From positions 30,679,660 to 30,743,659 of the forward strand of contig NC_083601.1 in NCBI RefSeq assembly GCF_029168945.1: a stretch of DNA of 64,000 nt, read 5' to 3'. Under the pieces are notes generated by a model. The model made no database searches, had not been told where the DNA came from, and saw only the letters and a program-made list of their open reading frames with translations. The position numbers were made by a program, and so were the translations under genes. Shown here piece by piece: positions 11,835-24,779 of the stretch; the first letter of the stretch is position 1, and every line of letters begins with the position of its first letter. The stretch comes from Cannabis sativa. Its lineage: Eukaryota > Streptophyta > Magnoliopsida > Rosales > Cannabaceae.

Positions 11835-14800
11835 TAGTTATAAAGAAAATATAATCTAAAACGAAATTCAGCATTTATTCTTTATACATATAATTTTTTT
11901 CATCTTGCTTTAATTTTTTAATTTTTAATTTTATATATTTTAATTTATTATTAGAGACATAAAATAATAATAATTTATATTATTTCGTTGTTAGTTATGT
12001 AAAAAAAATATTTTTTAATAAATATTAAATAATTTAATATTAAAAAGTAACCAGTTTAAAATAATGCGAATTGGAACGGATGAACAACATAGTGACAAGA
12101 GAACCATGAATTTAAGCCATTTTTTTTTTTAAAAAAAAAGTTGGTTAAGACATTGGTATGAATGTACATTATTCTCCAATATAAGGAAATTGTCATGTAT
12201 ACTGTGTTTTTTATTTTTATGTTTTTTTTTTAGATTTTTTTCATTTTAAAGAAAAGGGTTATGTTATTTTTATACAAATAAATAAAAATTTAATTATAAA
12301 AGTATAAATGTAAAAACTCAAAAAATAATATATGTATATAGATAAATGATAAAAATAAAGAGCTAAAAAAAATAATCCAGTTTTCTTTCACAGTGACAAA
12401 AAAAAAAGGACTTGTCAGTTGTCACCAAAGTATAAATAAGAGAAGTATGAGAGATATTTCGACTAAAGCTCACTTCCCAAATGGTCTATTTCGCCAAAAG
12501 AACCCATATAAATATGAGAATATTTATATAATATAAGTCACAATTTTTTGTAAAATATTTATATTTTTACGTTCAAAGACTATTTTTTTTTATATTTTTA
12601 CGATTTTTTAAAATATAACACGAAAACAACATAAAATCAACAAAAAAACAATATAAAAGTAATATGAAAATAACATCAAAATAACAACAAAAAAACAACA
12701 AAAAATAACATACATATAACAAAAAATTAACAACAAATGAATAAAATTTTAACTTAAAAAGACCGTATTTTATGTAAATAAAATTAAAAAAATCGTAAAA
12801 ATACTTAAAATTCTGTAAAATCGTATTTTTGTTATTTTTGTGCATTTGTGAAATTAACCCATAAATATGTTCATATATTTTGTAAAGCGAACTTCAATTA
12901 TAGCCCAACTAAATTTTGGGCTCATTATTTTTATCATTGCTGTCTGCAACTACATATTTTAAGGTCTTTTTCTTTCTGTCTTTGAAATATATGAATCTGA
13001 ATTCCATCATATATTAATGATACATACTTCAAAATGTCAATAAATATATAATTATTGAATTTCGAGTCATGATTTCTGAACCATTTATGAAAAGCTCGTG
13101 AGATATATAATATATGTATTTTTAGAAGCAACATAATGGAATTCAGGTTCATATTCAAAAGAAAGAAAAGATAACAAGTTTTGAGAGGTGAAGAGGTCAG
13201 ATAAGTAGTGACATTAAATCTTTTACTCAAAATGTTATGGTTTATGATGAATGTGATCACATGGGGAGTGTAGTGGCACAAGCTACTCTTGGTCTCTCTA
13301 TGAGTCTCCATCATAACTATCGTTATTGACTTACTGAATTGTCTGCTGGGTGTTCATATTATATGGTACAAATGGCAAAGTAATTGAGAACTAATAAATG
13401 TAATTGAAAGACTATGGCCACCGATTTTCACTCCTAACGTCCCATTTAATGCCATAAAACTTCTAATTAATTTGATGTTACATAGTTTATTTCATTAATA
13501 CTTCTAAGTTAGATTAATGTATATTCTAAATTAGATTAAAAAAAAAATTATAGTGTTTGCTCTAGTTCAGTTCTAATTATTTATTGAAAGAATATGAATG
13601 AATGTGTGCGGTACTAACATCATTAAGTACGTACGTACGCTCTTGTTTTGAATAACAAGAAGTATATCGTTACGGAAATGTAGTCAAATAGTTAAGGTCA
13701 CATATATTTTTTATCTAATAATTACTTGACGATTCCTTTAGTAGTTTGCCTGCCTCTATTTTGTTCCTAGTTTCTTTATCCCATACCTTTTTGATGACAT
13801 GGCCCACACTCTCACTCTCACTTAACAAGACAAGGGTGTGCACTATCTTTTTTCTCAACTAGCTTTAGTTTTGTTTAGTTATTCACTCCTCTTTTAGGAC
13901 CACTAAAGTTCTACACAACAGAAATTTTGACTCCTAAAATGAAAGAGGTTGGTATTGGGTTGGGGCTACTACTCTACGATTCTATGGAGAATGTACTTGC
14001 AGTAGTGTCTAAGCCTATTATAGATTGTTTCAAGATCCAATTAATAAATGGAAGTTATTGCCTTGCTATAGCTCTTTGATTGGCAACAAACAAATTTTCT
14101 ACTTTGTTTCATTAGTTGCACATGGCCGGAGTCATCACACTAATAAATTTCATTTCCCTTTGTTTGTTAAATGTTAAATTCATTTTATATTGCTATTTTC
14201 TCAAATCAATAATCAACATATTTATTTTAATAATGATAATAATTTATAATGTAATTTTATAAAGTAATAATTCAATTGGAGTATAAAAATAAGTATTAGT
14301 TTACTAAGTTAGCACTCCTAGGTATGCACTTATTTGTTGGACTATTTTTAATACTTTTTCTACTCTATTATTCAAAATAGATTACTATTTTTTTTTTCAT
14401 TTTAAATGAAAATTTTACATTATAACATATATCAATTGTTAATATACGTACACTTTTAATATATAACGCACATTATTAATTAGAATAAAATACATTTAAG
14501 TTTTATTACTTCTCCCCACATGCTAAGAAACACTATTACATTCTCTTAATAATAGAGGTTTAAAGTTCAAATCTTAATAATAGAGGTTTAAAGTTCAAAT
14601 CTCTTCCAATATATATAAATATAATGTAAATATTATTTTGGATTCTGTATTTTGCAAAAGTTATTAGTTAGACTCTTTGTTTTGTTAAATGATATAATAG
14701 ACCATGTAGTTTGTAAAATAATACAAATAGGACCATGAACTGATTTTTTCTCAAAATAAAATTTAGTTTTAATCCAATTTAAATGTGTTATGACAAAACT

Positions 14801-15372
14801 GTTTACATTTTCTGTATCTATTCGTATTATGAATTGTCTTTAAGTTGATTATATAAAAAAAGAAAGTTGTCGAAAATTAAACGCAGAGTCCTACTTTTAC
14901 CATTTTGGAAAATACATGATTTATTTTGTCATTTAACAAAACAGAAGGTTCAATCTGTAATTTTTGCAAAATACGATCCAAAATAGCATTTACCCATAAA
15001 TATACATATATACTAATTAATTCTTTACATGATTTTATTATATGTTTTTTAAAATATGTCAATTGATAGATAAGTATAATTTCTTTTTTTTTTTATCTAT
15101 TCTCTAGTATTTTATTTATTTATTTTTTTTTAAAAAAAGAGATTATTTTAGAGTTATTGTAAATGCTCTTGAACTAATTTAATCTAGTGTGGGGATATAA
15201 ATTTGAAGTTTAATACTATTAGATGATTTTAAGGATTTTTTTTTAATATTGAGGGGGGATTTTATTTATTTATTTTTTTTTTTGAAATCTATTGAGGGAG
15301 TTGGAACTAGAAAACTTGTGATCTCTCTAACCACCTTAAAACATGATTTTAAGGAGTTGAGTGTAAATTTTA
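11835..15372. other. AT-rich intergenic spacer
   Basis: About 3.5 kb without a supported gene. The stretch 12540-12850 is a near-pure A/T low-complexity run whose open frame is meaningless. A minus-strand frame of 126 codons at 12934-13314 shows no recognisable domain and is not called. Around 13630-13640 there is a short GTAC repeat. A tandem duplication is listed separately at 14541-14600. Confidence 0.6.
14541..14600 (+). repeat. Short tandem duplication, 2 x about 28 bp
   Basis: The unit CTTAATAATAGAGGTTTAAA plus GTTCAAAT occurs twice back to back. The AAAGTTCAAATCT part resembles a degenerate tRNA B box (GGTTCGANNCC), so this could be a worn tRNA-derived SINE with an internal duplication. 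Nothing else supports that reading. Confidence 0.5.
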
Positions 15373-15634
15373 GGGATAAGTTGAAAAATACCACTTTTAT
15401 TAATCAATTGATCAAATTTACCTCTAATTTTATATTTAATTGAAACATACATCTTTTTATACGTATTGTACCCAAAATATCCTGATATAAGAGAGTCACA
15501 TGCAGAATATCTTGAAGTGACAGGGGCAAAATTTATACAATGTTTAAAAAAAAGAGGTAAAAATAATAGATTTTAAAAAAGAGGGTAAAAATAAAAGAGT
15601 ATAATATAAAAAAGGTATAGAGTGTAATTTCCTC
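15373..15634 (+). mobile_element. Mutator-type MITE, family G1, copy 1
   Basis: 262 bp bounded by an exact 9-bp direct repeat, TAAATTTTA, at 15364-15372 and 15635-15643. It starts GGGATAAGTTGAAAAATACC and ends GAGTGTAATTTCCTC. Three further copies lie at 21895-22151 (+), 22271-22531 (-) and 22574-22832 (-). Each contains recognisable phrases such as AGTATCTTGAAGTGACAGGGGC. The 9-bp duplication is the Mutator (MULE) signature. There is no coding sequence, so it must be mobilised in trans. Terminal inverted repeats are short and imperfect. Confidence 0.85.
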
Positions 15635-15643
15635 TAAATTTTA

Positions 15644-16243
15644 TTATTTTTAACATATAATAAATTATGCGCACTCAATTTTTTTTAGGTTGTTATTTTT
15701 TTTAAAAAATTGTTAAAAGAAATTTCATTCAATTTTACTAATATAAAGATTGTCCATATACTAAATATTGTCTCTTAAATTTTGATATCTACTAAATCAT
15801 GTTTTTTAAACTTTCAAAAGAATGAAATTTTACCTCTTAAATATTTATCCACGCAAAATCTTGTTTAATAAAATTAAATAAAAAATTTTAAATCTAACCA
15901 TTTGAATTTTATTTAAAATCTAAATTAGCTGTGTAAAATTGAAGCAATTTTAGTAACACAAAAACTAAATGGATACTACGGTAACTAAATTTTGAAAAGA
16001 AATAAACTCACAATAAACATTCCATTCATAATCTAATCAATGAAAAAAAAAAACGCCAAAATTTCTCAAGGAAAGTACATACCAAAACATGCATGATTAT
16101 GACTATTCAAAGATCATCCTTTCTCTTTATTAAAAAGAAAAGAAATGGTCATATATTTTCTCTATGAAAGTATAACTAATTATCACAGTAAAAATTAAAA
16201 AAAAAAAAAAACCTTAAATTATAAATTATTACTATTATGGAAG
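15644..16243. other. AT-rich spacer downstream of the P450
   Basis: No gene is supported. The bases next to 16243 presumably hold the 3' UTR of the minus-strand P450. Confidence 0.5.
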
Positions 16244-17797
16244 CTAAACTCTGGGTTTAATAGCGGCTCTGAGAGTGTTCTTCATGACGACGGTGAACTC
16301 GGTCTTTCCGGTGAAATCCATCTCAGTCCCAGGCGGGTAGGCGCTCCACTCAAACTCCTGAACCATTCTCCCCAGCATCAACTCAATGTGAACCGTCGCC
16401 ATATTCAAACCAGGGCATATCCTTCTCCCAACTCCAAAAGGCATCATCATAATTCCTCCATTTCCAACAGCCCCTTCCCTTTCACCCAAAAACCGAGTCG
16501 GATCAAACTTTTCCGGCTCCCTCCAAAACCTCGGGTCCTCCGCAATCCCAGCATGGAAGATATCCAAGTTCACATCCGGTGAGATATCATACCCGCCCAA
16601 GGTTGTCGGCTCCGTCACGGCGTGTGTAAGAGAAAACGGTGTCGGAGGATGTTTTCTCAAAAGCTCCTTCACCACCGCCTCTAGGTACGGCATTTTCTCA
16701 ATGTCTTTTTCATCGATCCTACGATCGCTGCCGTGGCCTACTACTGACTGGATTTCTTCGTAGATCTTTTCTTGAACGTCTGGATTAGCGATGAGTTGGG
16801 CGATTCCCCATTCTATGGCCGTTCCCGTTGTGTCTGTACCTCCATTGAGGAACTCGGAGCAGAGAGTAACTAATTCTTCCTTCGAAGGCGGTGAATCTCT
16901 CCCTTCAACTTTAAGATCGAAGAGTGTGTCGAGATACGAAAACGACGTCGCTGAATTGTCCGATCCAGGGTTCTCAAGAGCCCTCTTTCTCTGTTGAATG
17001 AAGGGGACGATGAAATCCATTTGCTGTGCTCTAACTTTCAGGGCTAGCTTCCTCTGTTTGGAGAAGAATGGACTCAGAATCGGGAGAAATTCGTCTATTC
17101 TCGGGTCCACAGTAATGAGTATGCTCTTCATGAGCTGGTCCATTTTCTCGACGGTCTCCTCATCCATCTCTATCCCGAAGCACATCGTAACAAGGATGCA
17201 GAACACTGCGAAACGCGCGTTTTTCAGAACCCAAACGACGCCGTTCTCGTCCTTGGCCTCGGCGCGGAGCCGATCGATGAATCGGTCCATGGCTCGGTTC
17301 CTGACGCCGCGAAACTCTTTTAGCCGACTCGAGCTGAGCATGTTCTGGACCATGTTCCGCCTCAATGACCGCCATATGGGACCATAAACGGCAGCGTTTA
17401 CGGTGAACTTATTCATACTGAAGATATTTTTGGTCGGGTTATCTCTTGGCCTCGTGGAGAAAACGGCGCCGTTTTCGATTAGAGCCTCGTGGATTAGTTT
17501 CGGGTCGGTAATAATTATGAGGGTTCGGGTGCCCATTTTGAGTGTGAAGATGGATCCATACTTGTCCTTGAGATCTCTAACGTATTGGTAAAAGGGCTTT
17601 CCCGAGCGAACGACTTGGAAGAGGTTTCCGACGATGGGCCAGCCCGGTGGGCCCGGTGGTAGATTGGGCTTTTTTGATTTGGTTTTCTGTGTTAGGAAGA
17701 ATATGAAGCCCGAAATTATGATCGCTAGGAGGGTGAAGTAGAGGTGAGAGTATGGAGTTAAAAGAGAAGAAGAGAAAGAGAATAATGAGGAAGCCAT
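16244..17797 (-). CDS. CYP77A: Cytochrome P450, CYP77A-type, single exon
   Basis: An intact intronless frame of 517 residues, a normal length for plant microsomal P450s. Residues about 18-36 form the N-terminal membrane anchor, followed by basic residues and the proline hinge PPGPPGWP (47-54). The I-helix oxygen-activation motif GGTDTT is at 319-324. The ExxR pair is E378/R381 in KELLRKHPP. The PERF-region equivalent is DPTRF (432-436). The heme loop PFGVGRRICPG (453-463) has the axial Cys at 461. The overall sequence, including FSMNKFTVNAAVYGPIWRSL, fits the CYP77A subfamily. Characterised members act on fatty acids (in-chain hydroxylation or epoxidation) for cutin; that substrate is inferred from the family. 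The protein would sit on the ER membrane and need a P450 reductase. No inactivating change is seen. The start is the first Met, directly ahead of the anchor. Confidence 0.93.
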   Translation of the reverse strand: MASSLFSFSSSLLTPYSHLYFTLLAIIISGFIFFLTQKTKSKKPNLPPGPPGWPIVGNLFQVVRSGKPFYQYVRDLKDKYGSIFTLKMGTRTLIIITDPKLIHEALIENGAVFSTRPRDNPTKNIFSMNKFTVNAAVYGPIWRSLRRNMVQNMLSSSRLKEFRGVRNRAMDRFIDRLRAEAKDENGVVWVLKNARFAVFCILVTMCFGIEMDEETVEKMDQLMKSILITVDPRIDEFLPILSPFFSKQRKLALKVRAQQMDFIVPFIQQRKRALENPGSDNSATSFSYLDTLFDLKVEGRDSPPSKEELVTLCSEFLNGGTDTTGTAIEWGIAQLIANPDVQEKIYEEIQSVVGHGSDRRIDEKDIEKMPYLEAVVKELLRKHPPTPFSLTHAVTEPTTLGGYDISPDVNLDIFHAGIAEDPRFWREPEKFDPTRFLGEREGAVGNGGIMMMPFGVGRRICPGLNMATVHIELMLGRMVQEFEWSAYPPGTEMDFTGKTEFTVVMKNTLRAAIKPRV

Positions 17798-20700
17798 GGG
17801 AGAAATAACTTCCTGGTTAGAACGAGAGAATTTTCAGTGATAGTAAGTAATGATGAAGTAAAGAGTGAGTGTGTGGAGGGTATAAAAATGGGAAATTGGC
17901 ATGAAATTGCAGTTGGGCTTCATTAAAGCTCTTTCAATGGGAGTCTGAGCCTAAATAAGTAAAAATAAATAATTTATCTTAAAAGGACCTTTCATAAAAC
18001 TTTGCATTAACATCAAATGCTAGTACATATAACGGTGGATATCATGTGATTGAACTGACATCGCACAGTTTGGCTTTTTTATATATTGTGCGTGGAACTC
18101 ATTTTGATCAATAGTTAAGTGAACATCCGATAAGACTATTGTTTAGTTATAATGTACTATCTATCCATTCCGATTAAGGATAATTTCTGTAACAGTTGTC
18201 TTAATCTTATTTCAGTAAATAATGTACGTTATTTTGGTGAGTTAACTATGTATTAAATTCAACCCCGTACGTGCAGCCGTTAAAAAAAATTCAATTTAGT
18301 TTATAACTAACGATAACGGAATGTATGATATCGATGGAGATTTTACAAAGAAATAATAAAAAAAAAAATTATGAAATTTTATTCCCTTGTTCAATTCACT
18401 TTGTATGATTTTTTTTTTTGAAATGGCACTTCGTATGATATTAGTAGAAAATCTTATAAAAGAATTTAAAATTATATCTTTGTCTACAATTAATTGCTCC
18501 GAAAGCAATCGAATGAGAGTGATGTTTTTTTTTTTTTAAGGAAAATGTTGTCAAATACTTAAAATTGACATATTGTATATTATTATTGGTGTATTTTAAA
18601 AATTAGATCAGTATAATAATACTCTTTTTCTAATTCTGTGCAAATAATCATGTAAAAGAAAAATATACTTCTTGATATTCTCTTCTTTTTTCATTTTTCA
18701 TTGCACGTAGGTCGTACTAAAAAAAGTTGGAAGATAAAAGAAAAAGAAAAAAAAAAGTAACTTTTAATTGCATTATATCATAGTCCTTAGATTGGATGTA
18801 AATAGTGGTACGTAAAAAAACTAGAAGAAGAAGAAAGTAGAAGGGGGGGCAAATAGTGATGGTGGTGGGTAGTTGGGTATTGACATAGCTGTATTCGGGT
18901 AGGAAGTAGCAAAGACAGTTGAATATTAATGCTCTGTATTCATTAATGCTTGTACAAGTACAACTACCACCTTTGCCTACCCATGGAATCAAATCAAACA
19001 GCGCGCGGGGACTCAATTACAATTACTGATTCTCCCTTCCAATGGGCTCACAATTATTATTATTTTTGGGGCCTGTATCCTGTAAGAAATTATTTATTTT
19101 AAAATAAAAATAAATAAATTACATTGAGAAATAATTAAAAAAAATCTATAAAAGTAAATAAATGTACATGTATATTAGAAATAAATAATAATTAAACTGA
19201 TGAATTCCAGCAGGGAAAGAAATTTCCTCTCGTCATTTAATGGGATATGAAAAATTATTCTCATATTCGCGCTTCATTTCTACCTTTTCATTTTTTTTTT
19301 AATTTTTACATTACATAAGATTTTTATTTCTTTTACTTTATTTTATTATAGTACAGAATTTTTTTTTATAAATACTGTTTTAATTTTCACGACTATTTTA
19401 CGATTATTTTTTAATTGATATATTGTTGTTTTAATTATTTTATTTTATTGTTATAATTATTTTATAAAAATATAATGTTTTTGTAAAAAACATTCGTGAC
19501 ACTAAAATTATAATTTTTTACTCAAAATGTAATATTTGTGTAAAATTCTTTTCTTTTTCCCTGAAAATAACCTCCTTTGCGCCTATTAATTATCATTAAT
19601 TAATTAACGTGAGAATGACATGTTAGGAACAATCATATGTGACAACTATTTAACATAGACCAACTCTTCTAAGTTACTAGTTACTACTACATGAGGTGGT
19701 GAAAGTAACCTGACTACTGACTATATATTTTAATGACATGTGGCTTACCTTCCACTTCTGTCATGACTTTCACTATTGTATTAAAGTTACACCATCATTT
19801 ATGTGTTACATCTATTTGAAACTAAGATTTATTATTATTATTATTATTATGAAAGAAGGGGGTGTAGATCCCTTTTTACTCTTTCTTTTAGTGATTTAGA
19901 TAATTTTGGGATCATCTCTTAGTTATAAGGGTTTTATATTTTATTATCTACCTCACAAGAGTTCTCATCCCAATAAAGGCTCTACCATATATAAGAAGCT
20001 CACCTTCAAGAGTCAAGTATAATCTTACATAATAAAAATTGTAGTGAAATTCAAACTTTTGATCCAAATAAAAAAAAACCCAATATTAAAAATTTCTCTT
20101 CCATTACATCACACTATGGTATTATTATTATTGAAGAACAAAATTTATATATATTTTCGGAATTATAAATGTTCTACATAGAATATATTAATACAAAATT
20201 TAAAAGAGTTCGTTCCGAACCCTAGTGATACTAGTTAATTATAAGCAATATTGTTAGCTCAATTATTTATTATATGAATTAAGTTTCGTTCTGATTATTT
20301 ATGAAAACTAGGGAGTAGGATTTGAGTTAATGTGAATTATAAATTAATAGATTCTTTCTTATAATATATGGAAGTGATCAGGATTAATAAATATATTCAT
20401 TGAGCTATATATATTTTTGTTGTATTATATATATTATTACATCTACAGCCATATTTCAAAAATAATATAATAAAAAACTTGTACACTACATTTATTCATC
20501 GTGTAGGGTATATTAGTACCGGTAGAACTGTATATCTAAATGAGTTTAATAACGACTATATCTGATCCAATTAAAATATCTGATTCATATATCGACATAA
20601 CTCAATTATATATATCTGGACAAATTACTATATTTCTCTTCCAAGCTAAATGTTTTTTATTCGATTATATTGTTCCACAATGAACAAATTAATGTAAAAA

Positions 20701-20947
20701 TATTGAATTATTCCACTAATCATTAATTAGTTTTGATATAGAACCCCAATAATAATCACTTGAATAAACTATGATAAAATTTTCTCAAATATTAAGTAAT
20801 AATTTTCATCAAATATTCTCTAATTTTTTTAGTTTGATTTCAACCAATCACAACTTCAATTTTTGTAAAAATCAAAACATTAAATAACACAACAACAATC
20901 ACATTTTTAGAAATAACTTTTCATATACAAAATCTAAATTTTTGTTT
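17798..20947. other. P450 upstream region and AT-rich spacer
   Basis: The first 150 bp or so should hold the 5' leader and core promoter of the minus-strand P450. A TTTATA stretch near 17880 could be a weak TATA box, but this is unproven. Beyond it the DNA is AT-rich with T- and A-runs and an (ATT)n tract near 19830-19850. No gene, RNA or bounded element could be supported. A minus-strand open frame at 18717-19016 has no recognisable domain. Confidence 0.5.
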
Positions 20948-21148
20948 CACTACAAAAATCTTACTTTTAATCACAATAAAACTTGTGATTAATAATTAAA
21001 AATATTGTAACTAATTATAAATCATCATGGATTCCTATATCGTGATTAAAAGTATGAGTCACAAAAATTATATTTTGTTGTAACTAAATGTATTTTTAGT
21101 CACAATATTTATTGTGACTAAAACAAAATTAGTAACAACTTGTATTAA
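20948..21148 (+). mobile_element. CACTA-like MITE, TAGTCACAA family, partial copy
   Basis: It begins CACTACAAAAATCTTACTTT, the CACTA-superfamily terminal repeat, and continues with the alternating TAGTCACAA / TTGTGACTA phrases shared with copies at 35954-36095, 39837-40170, 43507-43795 and 52151-52487. The far terminus is missing, so the copy is truncated. Confidence 0.65.
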
Positions 21149-21154
21149 TTATGG

Positions 21155-21534
21155 TTCAAATCGCACCGCACCACACATTATAAAAATACCAATTTTTATA
21201 TTTATTTATGTCCAATATGTGAATGTTCAACTCAAAGTCCACTAATTATTGTATTGTTGACACTTAATTTTTTTTTTCATATTTATATTCAAGCCTTATA
21301 GTATTTTGACAAGTTTTGCTCAAAGTTTGTTGTATTTGTGATAGTTTAATTAATTATTGATAGTCTAAACCGCATAAGCCACAAAAACCGTACCGCACTA
21401 TTTTTTGCGGTGCAGTTTTTACGGGTTTTTAGTTTCGCAGTGCAGGTGCGGTTTGGAAAATTGGAAAAACCGCATGTACGGGTTAATTTGAAAAAATGGT
21501 CAAAAACTGCACCACCCGCACCGCAAACACCCCT
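21155..21534. mobile_element. hAT-like GCGGTGCGGTTT repeat remnant
   Basis: The stretch is rich in CCGCACCGCA and TGCGGTGCAG phrases and ends CCGCAAACACCCCT, resembling the terminal region of a common plant hAT-type element whose ends read AGGGGTGTTTGCGG. A matching left terminus is not seen, so the left limit and a target duplication cannot be given. Confidence 0.5.
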
Positions 21535-21894
21535 AACGTGAACTGGAAGGGAGTTGAAATAAAACAGACAGGATCAAAACCACTACTTGGGCACTAAATT
21601 GTGCTCTGAGCAAGGATCATGCCCAAGTAGGCGCTTGTTTTCTTTTTTTTCCTTTCTTTCTTTTTTTTTTTTTTTTTTCTTTGGATAATTCTTACTTATA
21701 ATTTTGTTAGAAATGAAAAAGGATATTGAAAAACAATCCAAAAATCCACTACATCTTTATCTACCTACCTCAAATATATGAGAATAAATCCAGCTTTTGC
21801 TTTGAGAGGTACCATTCAAAATATGATATTTTTACAAAACATTTATATAAAATGACACTTTTGAAAATATAAGATCTTTTGTAAAGAAAAAATA

Positions 21895-22151
21895 GGGCTA
21901 TGTTGAAAAATACCACTTTTATTAATCAATTAATCAAATTTACCTCTAATTTTATATTTAATTGAAATATACCTCTTTTTGTATGTATTGTACCTAAAAT
22001 ACCCTGACATAAGAGAGTCACATAGAGAGTATCTTGAAGTGACAGGGGCAAAATTAGTACAATGTTTAAAAAAAGAGGTAAAAATGATAGGCTTTAAAAA
22101 AGAGGATAAAAATAAAAGAAGTATATAAAAAAAGTATGTGTAATTTCCTCG
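21895..22151 (+). mobile_element. Mutator-type MITE, family G1, copy 2
   Basis: Same family as 15373-15634. It is flanked by an exact 9-bp direct repeat, GAAAAAATA, at 21886-21894 and 22152-22160; the end may be off by one base. It reads in the same orientation as copy 1. Confidence 0.83.
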
Positions 22152-22270
22152 GAAAAAATAGATATGTCATTTTCTCAAAAAGAGGCCTTTCAAGCGGATA
22201 CACTAGTGGCCAACCCTTGTTATCATTGATGTCCATTAGGAAATTACAAAATTTATGGGCTTTTATACAG

Positions 22271-22531
22271 GAGGAAATTACACTCTATACCCTTTTTATA
22301 TTGTCCTATTTTATTTTTACTTTCTTTTTTAAAATCTATCATTTTTACCTCTTTTTTTAAACATTGTACCAATTTTGCCCCTATCACTTCAAGATACTCT
22401 CCATGTGATTCTCTTATGTAAATGTATTTTGGGTACAATACATATAAAAAGAGGTATGTTTCAAATAAACATAAAATTAGAGGTAAATTTGATTAATTGA
22501 TGAATAAAAGAGGCATTTTTCAACTTACCCC
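22271..22531 (-). mobile_element. Mutator-type MITE, family G1, copy 3 (inverted)
   Basis: Reverse complement of copies 1 and 2: on the plus strand it starts GAGGAAATTACACTCTATAC and ends TTTTCAACTTACCCC. The flanking 9-mers (TTTATACAG and TTAATACAA) are alike but not identical, so the duplication has decayed or the ends are slightly off. Confidence 0.75.
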
Positions 22532-22573
22532 TTAATACAAAGTAGGTAAAAAAATGGTTTTTTTTTTTTTTTT

Positions 22574-22832
22574 AGGAAATTATACTCTATACCCTTTTTA
22601 TATTGTCCTCTTTTATTTTTACCCTATTTTTTAAAGTCTATTATTTTTACCTCTTTTTTAAATATTGTACCAATTTTGTCCTTGTCACTTCAAGATACTC
22701 TCCATGTGACTCTCTTATGTCAGGGTATTTTGGGTAAAATAGATATAAAAAGAGGTATGTTTCAACTAAATTTAAAAATAGATGTAAATTTGATTAATTG
22801 ATTAATAAAAGTGGTATTTTTCAACTTACCCT
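22574..22832 (-). mobile_element. Mutator-type MITE, family G1, copy 4 (inverted)
   Basis: Same orientation as copy 3 and only about 40 bp from it. It is flanked by T-runs on both sides, which fits a nine-T target duplication but is not diagnostic. Copy 2 with copies 3 and 4 forms an inverted-repeat arrangement. Confidence 0.75.
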
Positions 22833-23863
22833 TTTTTTTTTCCTTTCAAAAAGTTATTTTATAGAGAAATTTAAGAAAATTAAAAAAACATGTGTAAATT
22901 ACAGATAAGGGTAACAAGTTACATTAGGCTGATTGGTAACCAATTACCTTATAGTGTTGTTCTCATATATTTTAACTTTTTATCTTAATTTTCCCATACA
23001 AATATCTTTTTTTGATAAAAAGAACTATATTTTGCAAACTTGTATCTCAAAAATCATAAAAATAAAAATTTCCAGGTTAAATGACAATTGATGTCCTATA
23101 AATAAAATCCCTAAAATTTATATACTTGTAAAGATAACTAAATATACACTGATTATATTTTTGATAATGTAACTTTTATATTCCCTTTACTTAAATTTTC
23201 TCATTTTCATTATGCAATGATACATAAAAAATAAAACAATTTTTTATTTTTTTTTTTATTTTGGAGGAGGGGAATTTGAAAGGGAGACCTCCTCTAACAA
23301 ACTATTGGTTTAACATATTTTTTTTTTTCTTTCTTTCATGTTAGTTTAACCGAGTTCATGAAGCATTATTTAACCGAATATTAACTTTTTTTGTTAATTT
23401 TTTAAATAAAATTAAATATAATAAGTAATATCTCATAATATCATTCAAAACTTTTGTTTTAGTTGATAAAAAAAAAATTGTCTTAAAATATCGATTGTAA
23501 TGAATTAGATAGTATTAGAAAGATATTTGAGAAAACTATAAACAATATTTTTTTTTTCTATTCACATTATTAGGAGTCAAATTAAAACTAGTTGTAAATT
23601 ATATGTTTGGCACCATTTTTAAAAAAAATTATATTTTGGCTATTATTTTATTCATGTAGTATGATATAGGAGTTTGATTTCAATAAATTAGATAGCATTA
23701 ATTTCAAAAAAAAAAAAAAAAAAAAAAAAATAGATAGCGCATTGAAAAATACGAAATTTTGTGTGAAATAATTATATAAGTGATCTACAATGCTAAAGAT
23801 ATATTTAAATTATAAGTAAAAAATGATATATTTTTATATTTAACTGGTTTTTTCGATTGTTTT
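22833..23863. other. AT-rich spacer with homopolymer runs
   Basis: No gene supported. It includes an A-run near 23708-23730 and several T-runs. Confidence 0.55.
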
Positions 23864-23878
23864 AAACATCCAGCTAAA

Positions 23879-24756
23879 TTGAAGCTTCAATTGAGCGTCT
23901 GCCCACTAAATGCTCTAAGGTAGTTATTGTATTGTGATTTTTTTTTTTCATTAGTCTTCTTAATCAACTTTCAGTAACCACCATCTTCCTCCCTAAATTT
24001 ATCTTTTTTTCATTGTTCTAGTAATCCTTTTCTACTATACATCACATGGATTCACTTAAATGAATTACATACTTCTCCACTTTGATGGAGAAAATTTTAG
24101 ATTTGTATCAACAATCTAAAAAGTAGAAGTTCTTGAAAATAAAGATGTACCACCATACGTGCCCCCTGCTCCAGTCCCTTGGAAGCCGCCTATGGTCCAA
24201 GATGCTTTTGGGTGTGTAATAGTAGTGATGTCGAGGCCAATCTTTGATTTTCATCCAATTAAAATGGATCTAAAGGAGAAGCGATCTACATTATTTCAAG
24301 AGCCTATACTCATAAAGAAATGGCTTAACCTACCATCAGGACGTCTCAAATGTAGAATGGATGAAGCAATTGTGTTATCGATTTAAGTAATCGGTATTGC
24401 AATATACGAGAGAAACTCTATGAGAGATATGGTGGATATTACATTCATCATTGTTCAAGGCTATACTCAACTACAAGAAATTGATGCTCTCGCATTCTTT
24501 CATTTCTAAAGTGGCTGGATATGCAGTTTCTTTTGATTTCATTGATATAAAATTTCTTAAAGTTGTTTGAGTTTCTTTTATTTTACAATCTTGTATCCAA
24601 TTTCCTTAAGGCACAAATCATTTATGTTCTTTGATTTGGTAATGCTTTTTGGTGGATGTTGATTGAATTTGGTTGGAGTATATTTCCTTCCTCAATTCTG
24701 TTATGTATAATGATTTTATATCAATACAACAGTTTTTATCTCAAAAAAAAAATAAA
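23879..24756 (+). mobile_element. Severely 5'-truncated LINE with RNase H remnant
   Basis: A near-perfect 15-bp duplication flanks it: AAACATCCAGCTAAA at 23864-23878 and AAACATCCGGCTAAA at 24757-24771 (one mismatch). An A-rich tail lies just before the right copy. On the plus strand the interior reads WLNLPSGRLKCRMDEAIV, matching the start of the LINE RNase H domain (WxxPxxGxlKxNxDaAi). After a stop it continues IGIAIYERN and QEIDALAFFHF, matching the VxRDxxG and aEalAl segments. The coding is broken by stops. A short open frame at 24159-24386 is part of this relic. The 3' tail ends TATCAATACAACAGTTTTTA before the A-run, a common plant LINE ending. Confidence 0.75.
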
Positions 24757-24779
24757 AAACATCCGGCTAAAGTATTTTC

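Noticed and set aside
12934..13314. 126-codon minus-strand frame
   Set aside because: No recognisable domain, biased composition, no promoter or splice context.
16388..17591. Plus-strand frames of 62-129 codons
   Set aside because: Antisense shadows of the intact P450 frame.
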